From assembly GCA_023213395.1 (NCBI GenBank), contig CM041465.1, positions 86,435,741 to 86,499,740 on the forward strand: DNA of 64,000 bases, read 5' to 3'. The stretch is from Cycas panzhihuaensis. Taxonomy: Eukaryota > Cycadophyta. A program made the translations under genes and the position numbers. Each line of letters opens with the position of its first letter. The first letter of the stretch is position 1. The notes below the pieces were generated by a model. It did no database searches. It was given only the letters and a program-made list of their open reading frames with translations, and had not been told where the DNA came from. Shown piece by piece: positions 33,640 through 45,414 of the stretch.

Positions 33640-34260
33640 GTGCACTGAGTGTATAGACCTACTTATGCATGCATGTTTGCCTCGATGTAGGAACCCTTAC
33701 TAATGACTATTTTGTTGGTGATCGTTCTACTAATCATTTGGTCAGCCATTTTTCTTATTGTCTTATATGGTCATCTATTTGAAACCTTAGGGGCTTGTAA
33801 GGATCTAATTGCCTTGGGAAACTAGACCATGTCGATTCTTTTCTAAAACTAGTTATTCTTTTTGCTGTAAATTTTGCTTCCACTACCTTAGTTGCATTAA
33901 TAGCATCCCTAAGGTTGGGAGGAGAGATAGTCTTTAATCTCATTTATATCTTGTTTTCAGACAAGATATTGAATGACTCGATTATGAATAGTTTGAAATT
34001 CATTAATGAATGCTTCAACAGTAGATTGTCTTAAGCGGGTGAGCTAAGCGAAAAATGATTAGTTCTAGGTTTTTCCATATTGCTCAAAGAAACATTTATA
34101 GAAAATATCCTATGTTTGATTGGTGTGATATTCCCTGGTCTACCATTTATACTAGTGGCGTGTTTTGCCTTCCATGTGAATGGAAGTAAATGTCAATTGA
34201 TTTGCTAAGGATATTTAGTTGAGTGTGAAGTATGAGTCCAACTTACTAATCTAAATACAA
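33640..34260 (-). pseudogene. Chromovirus gag, degenerate
   Basis: Position upstream of the protease and weakly gag-like minus-strand peptides (RLKTISPPNLRDAINATKVV in an open piece 33,943-33,755) support gag. I see no intact zinc knuckle. The start is not defined. Confidence 0.5.
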
Positions 34261-34814
34261 GTTGTATCTTTATTGAGATCTGAATCAAATATTGGTATAT
34301 TGATTTTATAATTAAAATTTTGTTAATGAGGAGACTAGGGGAATAAGTTCCACCCTAAGGAGTTCTACCTTGGGTGGTGTTGAAAGTAGATGTCAATGTG
34401 TAATTGAGAATTTGTTTACTAAGGGCTCGAAATTGTTGTACCATATTAGTGATTTACGCTTTTACATCTATGAAGTTTATGCTTATATTCACTTTGATAT
34501 GTACAACATCATATTCCAGAGAAGGAATACACTTATCTTTGTTGGTTGGTGTCATTATGTAAATCAACTAGAATGGGTCTTTAATAAAGCAAGAGATTGT
34601 AAGAAGAAAAGGATATTAGAAGTAGGAGAGGTTAGATAGAATGAGTGTTTTAAAGAAATAGGGATGCATAAGGGACAAGAGAGGGGAGAAATAAGGAATT
34701 GTCATGTCGATAGACTATTGACCCCAAATTTTAAGCAATAAAATCACCTAGTGCACTAAGATGAGTGTGTAAAACTCATCAAAATGATATAGGTGAGATG
34801 TAAGCAGAAACATA
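34261..34814. other. Boundary zone between chromovirus and Tat-like LTR
   Basis: About 0.55 kb without identified domain. An 89-codon open frame (34,370-34,639) has no known motif. The zone may hold the rest of the chromovirus gag and the start of the E1 LTR, whose exact left end I could not place. Confidence 0.4.
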
Positions 34815-36903
34815 GATCGGCGAGGCCCACAAGATGGCTATATATTATTTTTCCCAAAATTTAACAATTAAAAATGACCTTGTTTCTTGGCTATTGGGAA
34901 TGGACATAGGCGAGCCGACTCAGGTAAGTATAGGTACGTTTCTATTGCTTGCCTTTGTTAATTCTAAGAAAGGTAAATTAAAGCATTTTTTTCTCATTAC
35001 ATGATTGTTTGGTTCATTGCGTGACCATTATGCATTTGTTGTTTGATCATGTTGCATTATACCACTTCAACCTATGATAATCTAGGGATATGTATCCCAT
35101 GGCACTCCACAACCCTCCTCCATGTCTCCACGTCATGCCCAAGTACCAGCCAGCCCCCGTGACCCAATCACATTGCCCATTGGCACACTTCGACCTCTAG
35201 CACCTTGCCTATACATGGTTGGTGTCTCCTCACTTATTTATTAACTTTTTGAGAGCTCCTCGCCTTTGGTATTTTACCTATCGTAGGTCTCTTTGGTCCC
35301 ATGATTGTCCCCTGCCACCTGGACAGAATGCCACATCCCTCCAGGCTTGAAGTACTCCCTTTTTCTAGGCTCCCAAGCTTCCTTTTGCTTATGTTTCTAC
35401 CACATTGTGATAAAGATTGTGAATGCATTGCAAACTTCAGTCTTGTGAAGTCTACCACAGGGCAACTGGTACACATTATTTTTTAAAATCTGTCGTGGCT
35501 AATTTCACATTTATTACGAAATTGCCATGTGGCAAAGACATATTCCCAGCCCAAGTTGAACACTAATCACTCAATTGAGCTAGGGTTAGTTTTAAAAACT
35601 GAAAAATGCCCTCATTTCTTCCTCTTCCAATCTAAAAAAAAAACTCTCTCTCTCACTCATTCTTGAGACCTTTCTACAAAAATGCCCTGCAACAATATAG
35701 GTCTAATACATCAACTTCTTAGCCTGATACTAGTCCTCTATAGCTCCAAATCCATAGCAGCAGGCCTGCAATGTGGCTAACTAAAGGAAGGGCACACTCT
35801 AAGTACTCCATCAAGTACATATCTTTTATCTTATTCTAATTTTATCTTCAGTTTGCTACTCCTTTAAGGTTTTACTTGTAAACCTCATAAGGCCTACCTT
35901 TCTCTCTTATTTTCTAGGTAGATCTGCCCCTGATCTACCCATAGCATGTACTCATCATCCTTTATTTTACTTTCCCTCTTTTAAATTTTTATAAAAGTTA
36001 TTTGTATACTTTCTACAACACTTTCTTTCTCCAGATTTTTCTACTATAAACGGGAGGCAAACCCTCCCATTCTTGTTTGCTCACTATTTCCTTCTAGCTC
36101 TTCTGGTTTCTCCAAGGAGGCAGGGAAGAGGCTTCTAAGGAGAGTGAAAGGAGTAAAGGCGGGTTCCATCAGAGTAAGCCTTCTCCTCAAGGGTAGCCCC
36201 CTTCTCTCCCTACCTCTTCATCTTATGTGCTTCCCTTGGTCTTCCAAAGGGCTATTTGAAGGGAGGTCATTGTTAGTAGCGTATGTAGCCCATTGTTGTG
36301 TTTGCTCTCAGCTTTGCAAACCTTACACAAGCGAGATTACATCCCTAAACCATACTCTACCCATCACTTGGTGTTAGGCTAGGTTGAGGTTACAAAAGTT
36401 GCCCTTCGTAGTTCTTGCAACATTGACAACATATGTAATTTTGCTCGTAATTTGTTGCTTGCACCTCAAGGTTTTGTTACATTTGCCTTGCTTTACCACT
36501 TTGGTACTTAGACAGCATAGAGTATCATAGACATGGGAGGGTTAGCCATTAGGGGCTAACCACATCCTTTCTCCTTGAAGCCACTCTTTCATATTATTTG
36601 CAAGTTAGCATAAAAAGAAGCTGAGAGTTAGTCTTGTGTTGCAAATATTTTTTCTGGCTTAGATAGTTTGCATCATATTATTCAATATGTTATACATATA
36701 TCCCTTGTGTTCTTGTTGCCCTGTGGGAAAGGGTAGATGTTGCTTGGTTGAAGGTTCCCTTCTTACTATGCATGGAGCGAAAGGACACTCTGATCCAGGT
36801 ACGCTCTTACTTTTCCAATTGTTATTTCCTTTAAGTCCTTTTATTACAACTCTTCCTTTCTCTTTTGTTTTCCTTTAGATTCAGGGAAGGTAAGGAAGCC
36901 CCT
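34815..36903 (+). repeat. 5' LTR of E1, first part
   Basis: Begins with cggcgaggcccac, matching 2,866, then the gaatggacatagg...ctcaggtaagtatagg block (34,898-34,936). It continues through the tgtcgtggctaatttcacat block near 35,490 and the pyrimidine-rich segment with accctaaac-like ends near 36,340. It ends at the target copy cccct (36,899-36,903). Short ORFs here match nothing. Confidence 0.6.
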
Positions 36904-37721
36904 TGTTGGGGTATAAAGTGATCCTATGGTTGTGGGAAGACTAGAGGTAGGTCAGGTAACCTAAGATGTGCGGTGCAGGGCCAAATGCGGCGGTATGCGA
37001 GGCAAAACGATGAAGAAATCAGCATTCCAGGTACATATGGCGGTGCATACAGGCAGTGCGTATGAGAGATGTACGGTAAAGGAATGGAACCAAGTGGAAG
37101 TGGTACACACGAACCAAAGGGACCAATGAAGGCATGTGAAGCTGCTAAACGTACGTATGGACGTACGGATCCAAAGAGTCATTAATCAAGTGCCTAGTGA
37201 TTAATGAAAGTGCGATATGACTAAAGAATACGATTATGACGGTCATAACCCTTGATCAAAAGGTACCAACAAGAGTACTTAAGAGAATGCGCATGAACCA
37301 CCAAGTTAGGGTGAGAGCTGATTATCATGGGTACACAAAGGTGCGGAAGCCAACACGTATGACAGCCAGTTGGAGAAGCATTGAATGATAAGTACCATCA
37401 AAGTGCGCATGTGTAATGAAGGAATGTATCTTTCTTTGGAATGCACGGAATGCATTCCGACCTACGTAATTAAATTGATTACTTAATAAAAGGAAGAGGT
37501 ACATGGAAAGCTATGTATTCTTTATGTGATGATGATGAAGTGCTAAGTATATGTTGATTTCTGTGCTGCTGTGTACCATTGTGGTATGATTCTATGAAAT
37601 ATATATGGAATGTATGTGAATAACCATGTTGACAGTATCTTGAACTAGACTATAGCCCTGTGTAACCTTGACAAGTGTGAGGGTATCTCATAAGTGTAAT
37701 AAGACACCTCATAAGTCAACA
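36904..37721 (+). repeat. 5' LTR of the nested gypsy element
   Basis: About 818 bases, TG...CA ends intact. It aligns with 46,588-47,396, including gaatgcgcatgaaccaccaa near 37,285 and gatgatgatgaagtgctaag near 37,529. It is rich in short gcggtatgcg and gtacgta words, more so than the pol region. Confidence 0.92.
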
Positions 37722-37722
37722 T

Positions 37723-37735
37723 TGGTTCTGTTGCC
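37723..37735 (+). promoter_or_regulatory. Primer binding site of the nested gypsy element
   Basis: One base after the LTR lies tggttctgttgcc. It resembles the tRNA-Asp type primer site tggcgccgttgcc with three changes, two of which are C to T as expected from methylation-driven decay. The tRNA assignment is an inference. Confidence 0.55.
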
Positions 37736-37860
37736 TACGTCCATTGAGGAGGGACAAGGCCTAGGAGTTTCAAAGAAAGGAATGTATAAAAGGGCAGAGG
37801 ACCACAGGCTGGCATCATGATGGCGGTACAACTAAGCCCAAACTGACCGGGGGACCTTCG

Positions 37861-39460
37861 ATGCCACCTAAGAGGCCTTCAAGGTCGGGAAGAGTCCCAA
37901 AAGGATACTTCACCCAAGGAAAAAGAAATCAGCAGACAAAGGGCATTAAGATGGTCAAAGGAAGTAAAACTCAGAAGGGCAAGAAGATTAAGTTCACAGA
38001 ACAACGAGACTAAGGGACAGTCCGTTGAAGGATCTGAGGCAAGTGGAGCCCAGACACCTCAAGAAGAGGAAACTCATGGCGAACGTATGGTATTGACACC
38101 AGCCCCAATCAAATATGATTTGTTTAGCCCAGAGATTGAAGGGAAACCAAAAGTGGATGAAAAGCAACAAGAAACCTTAAAAGAGGAAGTATACATGGAG
38201 GATGGCAGAAGGACCCAAGTGATAGTGAAAAGAAGGTAGAGGAAGGTCCCTTGGCATATTGGGAGAATAAGCTCATGAGATAGCTTTTCAAAGATTCGAT
38301 AGAAAGGGGATCTGATCAATCGTATATTATAGTGACACCATTAACTATACAAGTGCCAGGTGTAGTGGAACCTATACACATTAAAACTCCATTTAAGAAT
38401 CCGCTGTTTGGAAAGGATAATATAGCAGCAGTCACTCCAAGTGCATCCCTGAAGGAGAGGAGAAAGGAAAAATCACCACTAGGTGGGACACCGTTATAAT
38501 CTCCCAAAATGGGTGACTACAGAGACTTTGGGAAATTGATTTTTAACGACACTTCAGATGCAGCAGAACATGTATATCTCTTTCAGAATCTTATTGATGT
38601 GAAAAAGATCTCAAACAAAGATGAAATCAAAGCGAGATTTACCTGTAGACTAAGAGGAGTACCCTTGGCCTCGTACAAAGAAACAAACAAGAATGAGCCA
38701 TGGGTAAAGATTAATAAAGCATTCGAGGAAAGATTTCAAAAGTTTTATAGTAATGAAGCAGTGGAAATCGCATTGAGAGAAATCAAACAAAGGGTGAGAG
38801 AATCCGTCCTAACCTACATCAGCAGAATGAAAATCATTACGGCCAGCATGATTAACGAGACAATAACATATTACAATATGAAAAACTATTTTGTTAGAGG
38901 TTTGAATAAGAAATTAAGAGCCATGATGCATGATCATCCATTAAAATCGTTTAAGAATGCCCAAGATCTAGCGTTGGATTTTGAAATGGACATGGATGCA
39001 CAGGCAGAAGGATAAGATTCCTTGTTACTAAGATTACAAGATGAGATTAGAGGCGAAATAAAATCGGTACAAGAGCCCTTACGCTAGGTGGGGATGGCAG
39101 AAGAAGAATTAGAGTTGGAAGCTTTAAGGAAAGAAGTCACCAGATGAAAATTCGAAATAGCAGGAAGAAGAAGAAACACTGAAAAGAAAGACCATGTCAG
39201 AAGAATAACCAAATGGTGCCATATCTATGAAGAGAATTCACATACCACCAAGGAATGCGAATTGAATCTAAAAAATAGTGCCTTGCACCAACAAGGCGAG
39301 ATGGTGCCATATATGTGATGTTGATACGCATACAATCAAGGATTATTTCTACAATCCCAGGGGAAAGGCCTTCAGAGGATGAGGTAGGGGAAGGGGAGGC
39401 AACCCACCTCAAAATGTTCATACGAGGCGCACAAGGCCCTCGGGAAAAAACCACCAATGG
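37861..39460 (+). pseudogene. gag of the nested gypsy element
   Basis: The first ATG of the run (37,861) starts a basic N-terminus, MPPKRPSRSGRVPKG. After several stops the frame is open from 38,509 to 39,015 (168 codons) and matches a retrotransposon gag capsid region: LASYKETNKNEPWVKINKAF, VRESVLTYISRMKIITA and YFVRGLNKKLRAMM. A damaged zinc knuckle follows at about 39,217-39,262 (CHIYEENSHTTKEC, second Cys changed to Tyr). A stop at 39,015 and others later disrupt the polyprotein. Gag would form the particle shell. Confidence 0.85.
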
Positions 39461-39499
39461 GTAGATGCCTCATGCATGCATAGTTTGGGCACTAGAAGT

Positions 39500-39600
39500 C
39501 GAATACCCAGAAGCGAGAATATGAGCGATAGTTAGGTATGTAATAATTGTGGTCAAGTGACCATAAAATGGAAGATTGCAAAGGAAAGGCCAAAGCCACC
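39500..39600 (+). pseudogene. Second gag zinc knuckle, nested gypsy element
   Basis: At about 39,538-39,585 the sequence reads CNNCGQ, then after a one- or two-base loss DHKMEDCKGK, the CX2CX4HX4C pattern of a nucleic-acid-binding knuckle. Two knuckles in one gag is consistent with several plant gypsy lineages. Confidence 0.7.
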
Positions 39601-39889
39601 AACTTGATGATGATCATACCAGAAACTAAAAATGTCAAACTTCAAAACAAACAGAAGGGCGAATGAAGGATATATAGATGCGCGATAGAGATGGATCGAT
39701 TCAGAAAAGTAAAACAAGTATTGGATGGCCTAGTCCAGGAAGAGAATACATTACTAATGGGTAAAGAAACCAAATATGTATACGTACAGAAAAATAAATA
39801 GAAGGAAAAAGAAAATATACTGGAAGAGCCTAAGTTGTAGCCACAAATGATGCGAGATGGAGGAACTCTTTAAAGGATTGCGGTGAAGA

Positions 39890-40350
39890 CATCCCAAGAA
39901 TGCTGCTGTTAATGGAAAATTTGGTCAAGCAGCTACAGTTGACCATTCCCCTATGCCAAGTCATTGATTGGATAAATGGAGGAGTATTACAACATGGAAT
40001 CACAAAGAGTTTGAAGCAAATCATACCATCATTTGATATGGATCCGATGGTAACAATGACGGTCTTGGGAGAAATATTTCCAAGAGTAATCGTTGATGGA
40101 GGCACAGCAGTAAATGTATTACTAGCTTCGACCTGGCATAAACTGGGAAGCTCAAAGTTGGAAGCAGTAACCTATTCATTAAAATTGACTAACGAACTAT
40201 TGAGTGCGACCTATGGGAGATTGGCGGACATCAAGGTAGATGTGGCGGGGATAGTGGTGAAATTGACTTCATAATCATAGAAACGGAGAAAGGGGCAACA
40301 CCCTATCCAGCACTCTTGGGGAGGCCATGGTTATATAAAATGTAATGCCT
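39890..40350 (+). pseudogene. Aspartic protease of the nested gypsy element
   Basis: The open frame 39,900-40,274 carries PRVIVDGGTAVNVLLASTWH, the D-G-G-T/S active site followed by the VNVL motif typical of these gypsy proteases, then TYGRLADIKVDVAG. A frameshift near 40,275 leads into the GRPWL-like LGRPWLY segment at about 40,318-40,335. It would process Gag-Pol. Confidence 0.85.
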
Positions 40351-41849
40351 CCAAAATTGGAAGAATGTAACCTTCACCTTATCAAACAACGGAAATAAAG
40401 TAGTATTGCGTCTTTGGGAAGAAGCTCGATCGAAATGATACCAGATGAGGGATCCAACACAACGGTCACAAGCAACACAACATTCTCTTCTATTGGGGAA
40501 GAACATCTCTATCATACGGCGGAAGAGCCCACCACATCAACTAATTACTAGCAAGAAGAACTGACCTATTTTGGGGAAATATACAACTCTTTGGATGACG
40601 AACACGGAATGAGGTTCATGGATTACTGGCTATAGGATGCATATGAAGTAAACTCTTCTTCTTATAGATGTAATTTATTATCTAAATGTATAACTATATA
40701 CATTGACAATAATTTAAATTCTTTTGAATATATGTTGACTAATGATAGATTAAGGGATGACAACAACCTAGAACAATAAACCCCTAGTTTACCTAATAAT
40801 TTTTATAATTTTTTAGTAGCTAATAGTAATCTCGACATCCCTTCTACATCAGGCGTGGGTCCTGAGGTAGATTTCCTACCCCCTTATTACAACTTTGAGG
40901 AAGGAAGTAATATTCCTTCCTCCTCTTCCTTAGAGATACACCCACCCATCCACATATCTCTTCCAACCATTGGTGCCAAAACCGGGGAAATGGAAGGAGG
41001 ATCACTGGTAAGTACTTCTAGAGATCCTGGTCTAGACAGTAAAGTCATCATCTTAGAATAAATAGATCATCAAATTTACATTGCAAACTATGTTAAACCA
41101 TTCTATAGAGAGCAGTTGTATGGGACCACCCACTTAACACATTGTGTTGAATATTGGATGGAACACAGGAATTGGGATAAAACCTAATGGCAACAGGACT
41201 TAGTATTAACCTTATGGGGAAAAGCTTGAATGCTTGGTACCTAGCCTGAGCCACTCTTAGAAATTGGAAGATTTACAAATGATGTTTGAATTTGGTTCGA
41301 TTATCCAACACAACTAGCCACTCCGATTATTCCATGTGGGTCAAAATCCTAGGGAACACATACAAAATTATAAACAAAAATGGATATCTTTAAGTATACC
41401 TAAATAAAATTGGCCCAATTATTTCTACCATACCACAGGAGAGTAGCGAAGGTGGTTCCTTGGAAAGGAATAAGTTTAGATGTGACTTGGGAAACTTAAG
41501 GAAATCCTTCATAAAAACCTTTAAGCATACCTCTGACAATAAAGAAATAGATAGGGTCCTAAAACATATTAGATTAATGAGTATAAAATTAGAATAAAAC
41601 CTGATAAACCAAGAAGAGGTAGAATCAGTACATAGTGAAGAAGAAGAAGTTATGAATTATCCTGCAGAATTTACAGAACTCAATATTGGAGAGAGGAAGT
41701 TAGAAGGCGGCTACGAGACATAAAACTAGAAATCACGAGAAGATGTGAGTGCAACCAATTTGAAAACTACGATTAATATTGGTAGTTAGGATAATCCCAA
41801 ACTCATTTGAATCGAAAACTATTAGGATCCTTAGATAGTAGTAGAAGCC

Positions 41850-42760
41850 AGTGATTATTTAAGGAATTCCGTGACGTCTTTGCATGGTCGTATAAGGACC
41901 TGAAAGGTATTCCTCAAGAGATAGGAATGTATCACATTGACTTAGTGGAAGATCTGGCTGGTGAAGCAGAGGCCATCTTGGATGAATCAAAATATAAAGA
42001 AAAAGTAAAATTTGAACTTGACAAAATGTTGGAGCGGGTTATATTTATGAAATCGACTACGGTGACTAGGTGAGCCACATGGTGGTAGTTCCTAAGAAGA
42101 ATGGGAAAATTCATATGCATGTGGACTACAGATAGCTGAACAAGATAACCAAGAAGGATCCATTCCCGTTACCTTTTACAGAGGATATCCTAGAAGTAGT
42201 TGGAGGAAATGAGATTTACTCCTTCACAGACAGATTCAGCAGGTACAATCAAGTGTAGATTGCCCCAGAGGATTAGGCAAAAACCACATTCATGACGGAA
42301 TGGGGAACATACGCATATAAAGTAATGCCATTCAGTCTCACGAATACACCAGCTATATTCCAGTGGATTGTAATCAATATCTTTCAAAAATTTATTAGAG
42401 AAAAAGTTGCTATATTCCTGGATGACTGGACATTATATAGACTGATGAAGGATCATATGGAGAATTTGAGGGAAATGTTGCAGATGTGTCGTGAAAATAA
42501 GCTCTGTCTTAATCCAGAAAAGTGTACCTTCCTGGTACCCTTCAGAAACTTATTGGGACATATAGTCGTGAAGGATTCTTTGGCGGATCCGACAAAAGTA
42601 TCTACTATTCTGCACTTCCCTATGCCACTTACGAGAAAACAGTTGAAAGGTTTTTTGGGTTTAATAGAATACTATAGAAAGTTTATCAGGGGGTATGCAT
42701 ACATATCAGGACCCCTAGAGGAGCTATTAAAAAAGAATATTGAATGGGCATAGACAGAAG
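41850..42760 (+). pseudogene. Reverse transcriptase of the nested gypsy element
   Basis: Starts with FKEFRDVFAWSYKDLKGIP (about 41,860-41,916), followed by YKEKVKFELDKML. After stops near 42,070-42,280 it is open from 42,292 to 42,753: TYAYKVMPFSLTNTPAIFQ, active site VAIFLDDWTLY, KLCLNPEKCTFLVPF and LGLIEYYRKFIRGYA. The FLDDW active site has both metal-binding Asp residues. The frame ends at a tag where Trp is expected. Confidence 0.92.
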
Positions 42761-43240
42761 AACATCAATAAACATTTGAAACATTGAAACAAGCCATCAT
42801 AGTAGCACCTATACTGCGATTCCCAGATTAGAAGAAGACTTTTCATGTGCATGTGGATGCATCGTAATATGCCATTGGATGCATATTGGCACAGCCTAGT
42901 GATGACAAGACAGATCATCCAATCTACTTCGCCAGTCAAGAACTCACAAAAGCCAAGCAGAATTACACGACAATGGAGAGAGAAGTACTCAGCATGGTAT
43001 ATGCATTGCAAAAGTTTTAACACTATTTATTATCAAATCTATGCTTGTTTTCGTCAATCCCCAAGCATTAGTGTATTTGGTGAATGAACCAATTATGCAA
43101 GGATAAATCAGTAGGTGGTTGATGTTATTCCAAGAATTTTCTTTCAAAATCATTGTGAAACCCGGTAAAGCCCACATTATCCTTAATCAGTTATCGAGAA
43201 TAACAAACAGAGAAAAAGCCATGGGGTGCGGATGATTTTC
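42761..43240 (+). pseudogene. RNase H of the nested gypsy element
   Basis: Reads TFETLKQAI, APILRFPD, then FHVHVDAS, a stop, and YAIGCILAQPSDD; further on HPIYFASQELTKAKQNYTTM followed by EREVLSMVYALQKF, the standard motifs around the RNase H active site. It ends with a KPGKAHIIL-like segment. Stops at 42,830 and 42,867 break it. Confidence 0.88.
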
Positions 43241-43439
43241 GGATGCGACTCTATTCGGTATGGAAGTAGTTCAATAGGCTGGTATGAAGAAATACCATAA
43301 TACTTAGCGACCGGATAGGTATCAGCAGAATTGGATCGTACGGGGAAAATAAATTTTATCAGAAAAGTAAAGCCATATCAACTCATCAATGGAGAGTTAT
43401 ACAAATTGGGGCTAGATGACATGTTACGATGTTGTGTTT

Positions 43440-44545
43440 GACCACACGAGATAAACTAGATCATGTCGTAGGCACACGAAGGAGTAGCAGGTGGCCACAT
43501 GGGGAAATTGCCCATATGGTAGAAAATTTTGATGTCTGGATTCTAGTGGCCATCCATGTTTGAGGATGTTAAAAAGTGGATTCAAGCTTGTAACTATTGT
43601 TAATGGGTTGGGAAACCCAATCGATAGGATTTCCAACCTTTACATCCCATATTACCTTTGGCACCATTTGAGAAATGGGGGCTCGACTTCGTGGGGCCAA
43701 TCAAACTAGCCGCGCGTAGATCGAAAGCTCGATACATTCTGGTGGCAGCGACTACATGACAAGCGGGTAGAAGTGTGAGCACTACGAGGCCGTCACGAAA
43801 GCCACGGTAGCGATTTCTATATGAGGTGGTGATTACACAATTTGGATGCCCCTTGGAGATTATAAGTGACCAAGGTGCTCATTTTCTAAATCAAACTATC
43901 GAAACACTAACATCAACATTTATGATTAGCCATCGAAAATCTACTCCATATTACCCAAGAGCCAATGGTCAAGTAGAAAGTTTGAACAAGATACTTGAGA
44001 ATTACTTGCGAAAGATATGCGACATTAGTAGATCTGATTAGGCTAAGAAATTACCATCCGTGCTATGGGTGTTCAGAACAACATACAAGAGGTCAGCAGG
44101 ACAAACTCCATTCCGACTTGTGTATGAGTGCAAGCCATCCTTCCAATAGAATTTGAGATACCCAGTCTACGAGTTGCTATATAATGTCGACTAGACGATC
44201 TTCAGTCTTTACAACAACGATTGGAAGATTTAGTGCGATTGGAAGAAAAGTGACATATGGTCAATTGGTTGCAAAATGTGGAGAAGCAGTGACAAAAAGC
44301 ATGGCATGACCACCATTTACAACAACCTTAGTTTAAAGAAAGTGATCAAGTGCTGTTATGCGTGACAAATTTAAAATGCACCTTGGTAAACTCAAGATGC
44401 GATGGTTGGGACCATACATCGCAGAAAAAGTCTTTAAGAATGGATCGGTGCAACTTCGAGAAATTGATGGACCCCTACTACCAACCCGGATAAATGGTAT
44501 CAGACTCAAACCATACATTGAGTAGCCCAGTTTTACCAGCCGGAT
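43440..44545 (+). pseudogene. Integrase of the nested gypsy element
   Basis: After a decayed zinc-binding region come PFEKWGLDFVGP (first catalytic Asp, about 43,686), open frame 43,826-44,041 with EIISDQGAHFLNQTIE (second Asp), and STPYYPRANGQVESLNKILE (Glu). It continues LPSVLWVFRTTYKRSAGQTP and FRLVYECKPSFQ, the usual GKTPF-like end. It would make the staggered cut giving 5-base target duplications, which matches cccct. Confidence 0.9.
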
Positions 44546-44761
44546 CAGCTAGTTATACCATATCGTATTGCATGACGTTGAGGCACAATCAAATGCCTTA
44601 ATACCGAGCCATGATCCAATTCGGTATGGATACAAAAAGAAAAAAAATTGGAAAAAATAAAAAACAACTGTAACTCATCACAGACATAAGTAACAACATC
44701 ACAACCTGAAAAAATCAGAAGAAAATTCAACAGCATATAAGCAAAATACAATATACAGACT

Positions 44762-45145
44762 AAAAGGGTATGTTACCAGGTACGTACATATGAAAAGTGA
44801 TCAAATTTGAAAAATACACTATATGTACCAAGGAAATACATTCCAGTATGCACAGTTCAAAAAAGTGACTCAAAATTATACTATACATACCTGAAAAGTA
44901 TGCAGTCAGGTACGCACAATGTAAATAAATTTTAAGTGGCTCAATTACATTATACGTACCTAAAAAGTGCATAAGCGGTATGCGGTGAAAGAGAAGTAAG
45001 TTAAATGATTACGATTATGCGTGCGAGAAAAGTGCGTGTCGGGTATGCACGATAAAAATACATTCAAGTACCCAATTATATTCTACATACTAGAAACATA
45101 TGTAATCAAGTATGCACAATGGAAACACTTAACACTATACATACC
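44762..45145. repeat. Degenerate tandem array of about 63-bp units
   Basis: About six units ending in a ctatacatacc-like word, with unit ends at 44,829, 44,891, 44,960, 45,024, 45,090 and 45,145 (lengths 62, 69, 64, 66 and 55). Each unit contains a gtacg.aca or gtatgcaca word followed by an A-rich segment and a tata(c/t)gtacc end. It sits between integrase and the extra ORF. Minus-strand open frames here (44,760-44,972 and 45,083-45,337) reflect the periodicity, not genes. Confidence 0.75.
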
Positions 45146-45414
45146 AATGGCACGTATAAGATAAAAATCCGTAAAATGACAAAGTATTACGTACCTATGA
45201 GCATTCCCATGAAGTACGTAGAGTAGAATGGATGAATCAACTCCAGAAAATTTGCTAAGCATCTGTACGGCACGGCACACAAGGAAATCCACTCCAGTAC
45301 GCATCTCAGTATGCAAAGTCATAAAAACAGTAAGCATTCCTCAAAGGTACGTACGTAGGGTTTTAGTTTGTATGCTTAGGTTACTTTTCTTATCTATGGG
45401 ACTCCATAGCCATT

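Larger units (their letters stand above)
29860..34260 (-). mobile_element. Ty3/gypsy chromovirus, decayed, minus strand
   Basis: Read from right to left the element gives gag, protease, RT, RNase H, integrase and a chromodomain-like end, then a polypurine tract and an LTR. Conserved motifs are spread over many frames because of small indels and stops. Only the 3' LTR (left side) was found; no matching LTR is visible beyond gag, where Tat-like LTR sequence begins at about 34.8 kb, so the 5' end is truncated or too diverged to see. Confidence 0.8.

Noticed and set aside
44545-45337. Three minus-strand open frames encoding hydrophobic peptides
   Set aside because: They follow the 63-bp tandem array, have no known motif and are best explained by the lack of stops in the repeat.
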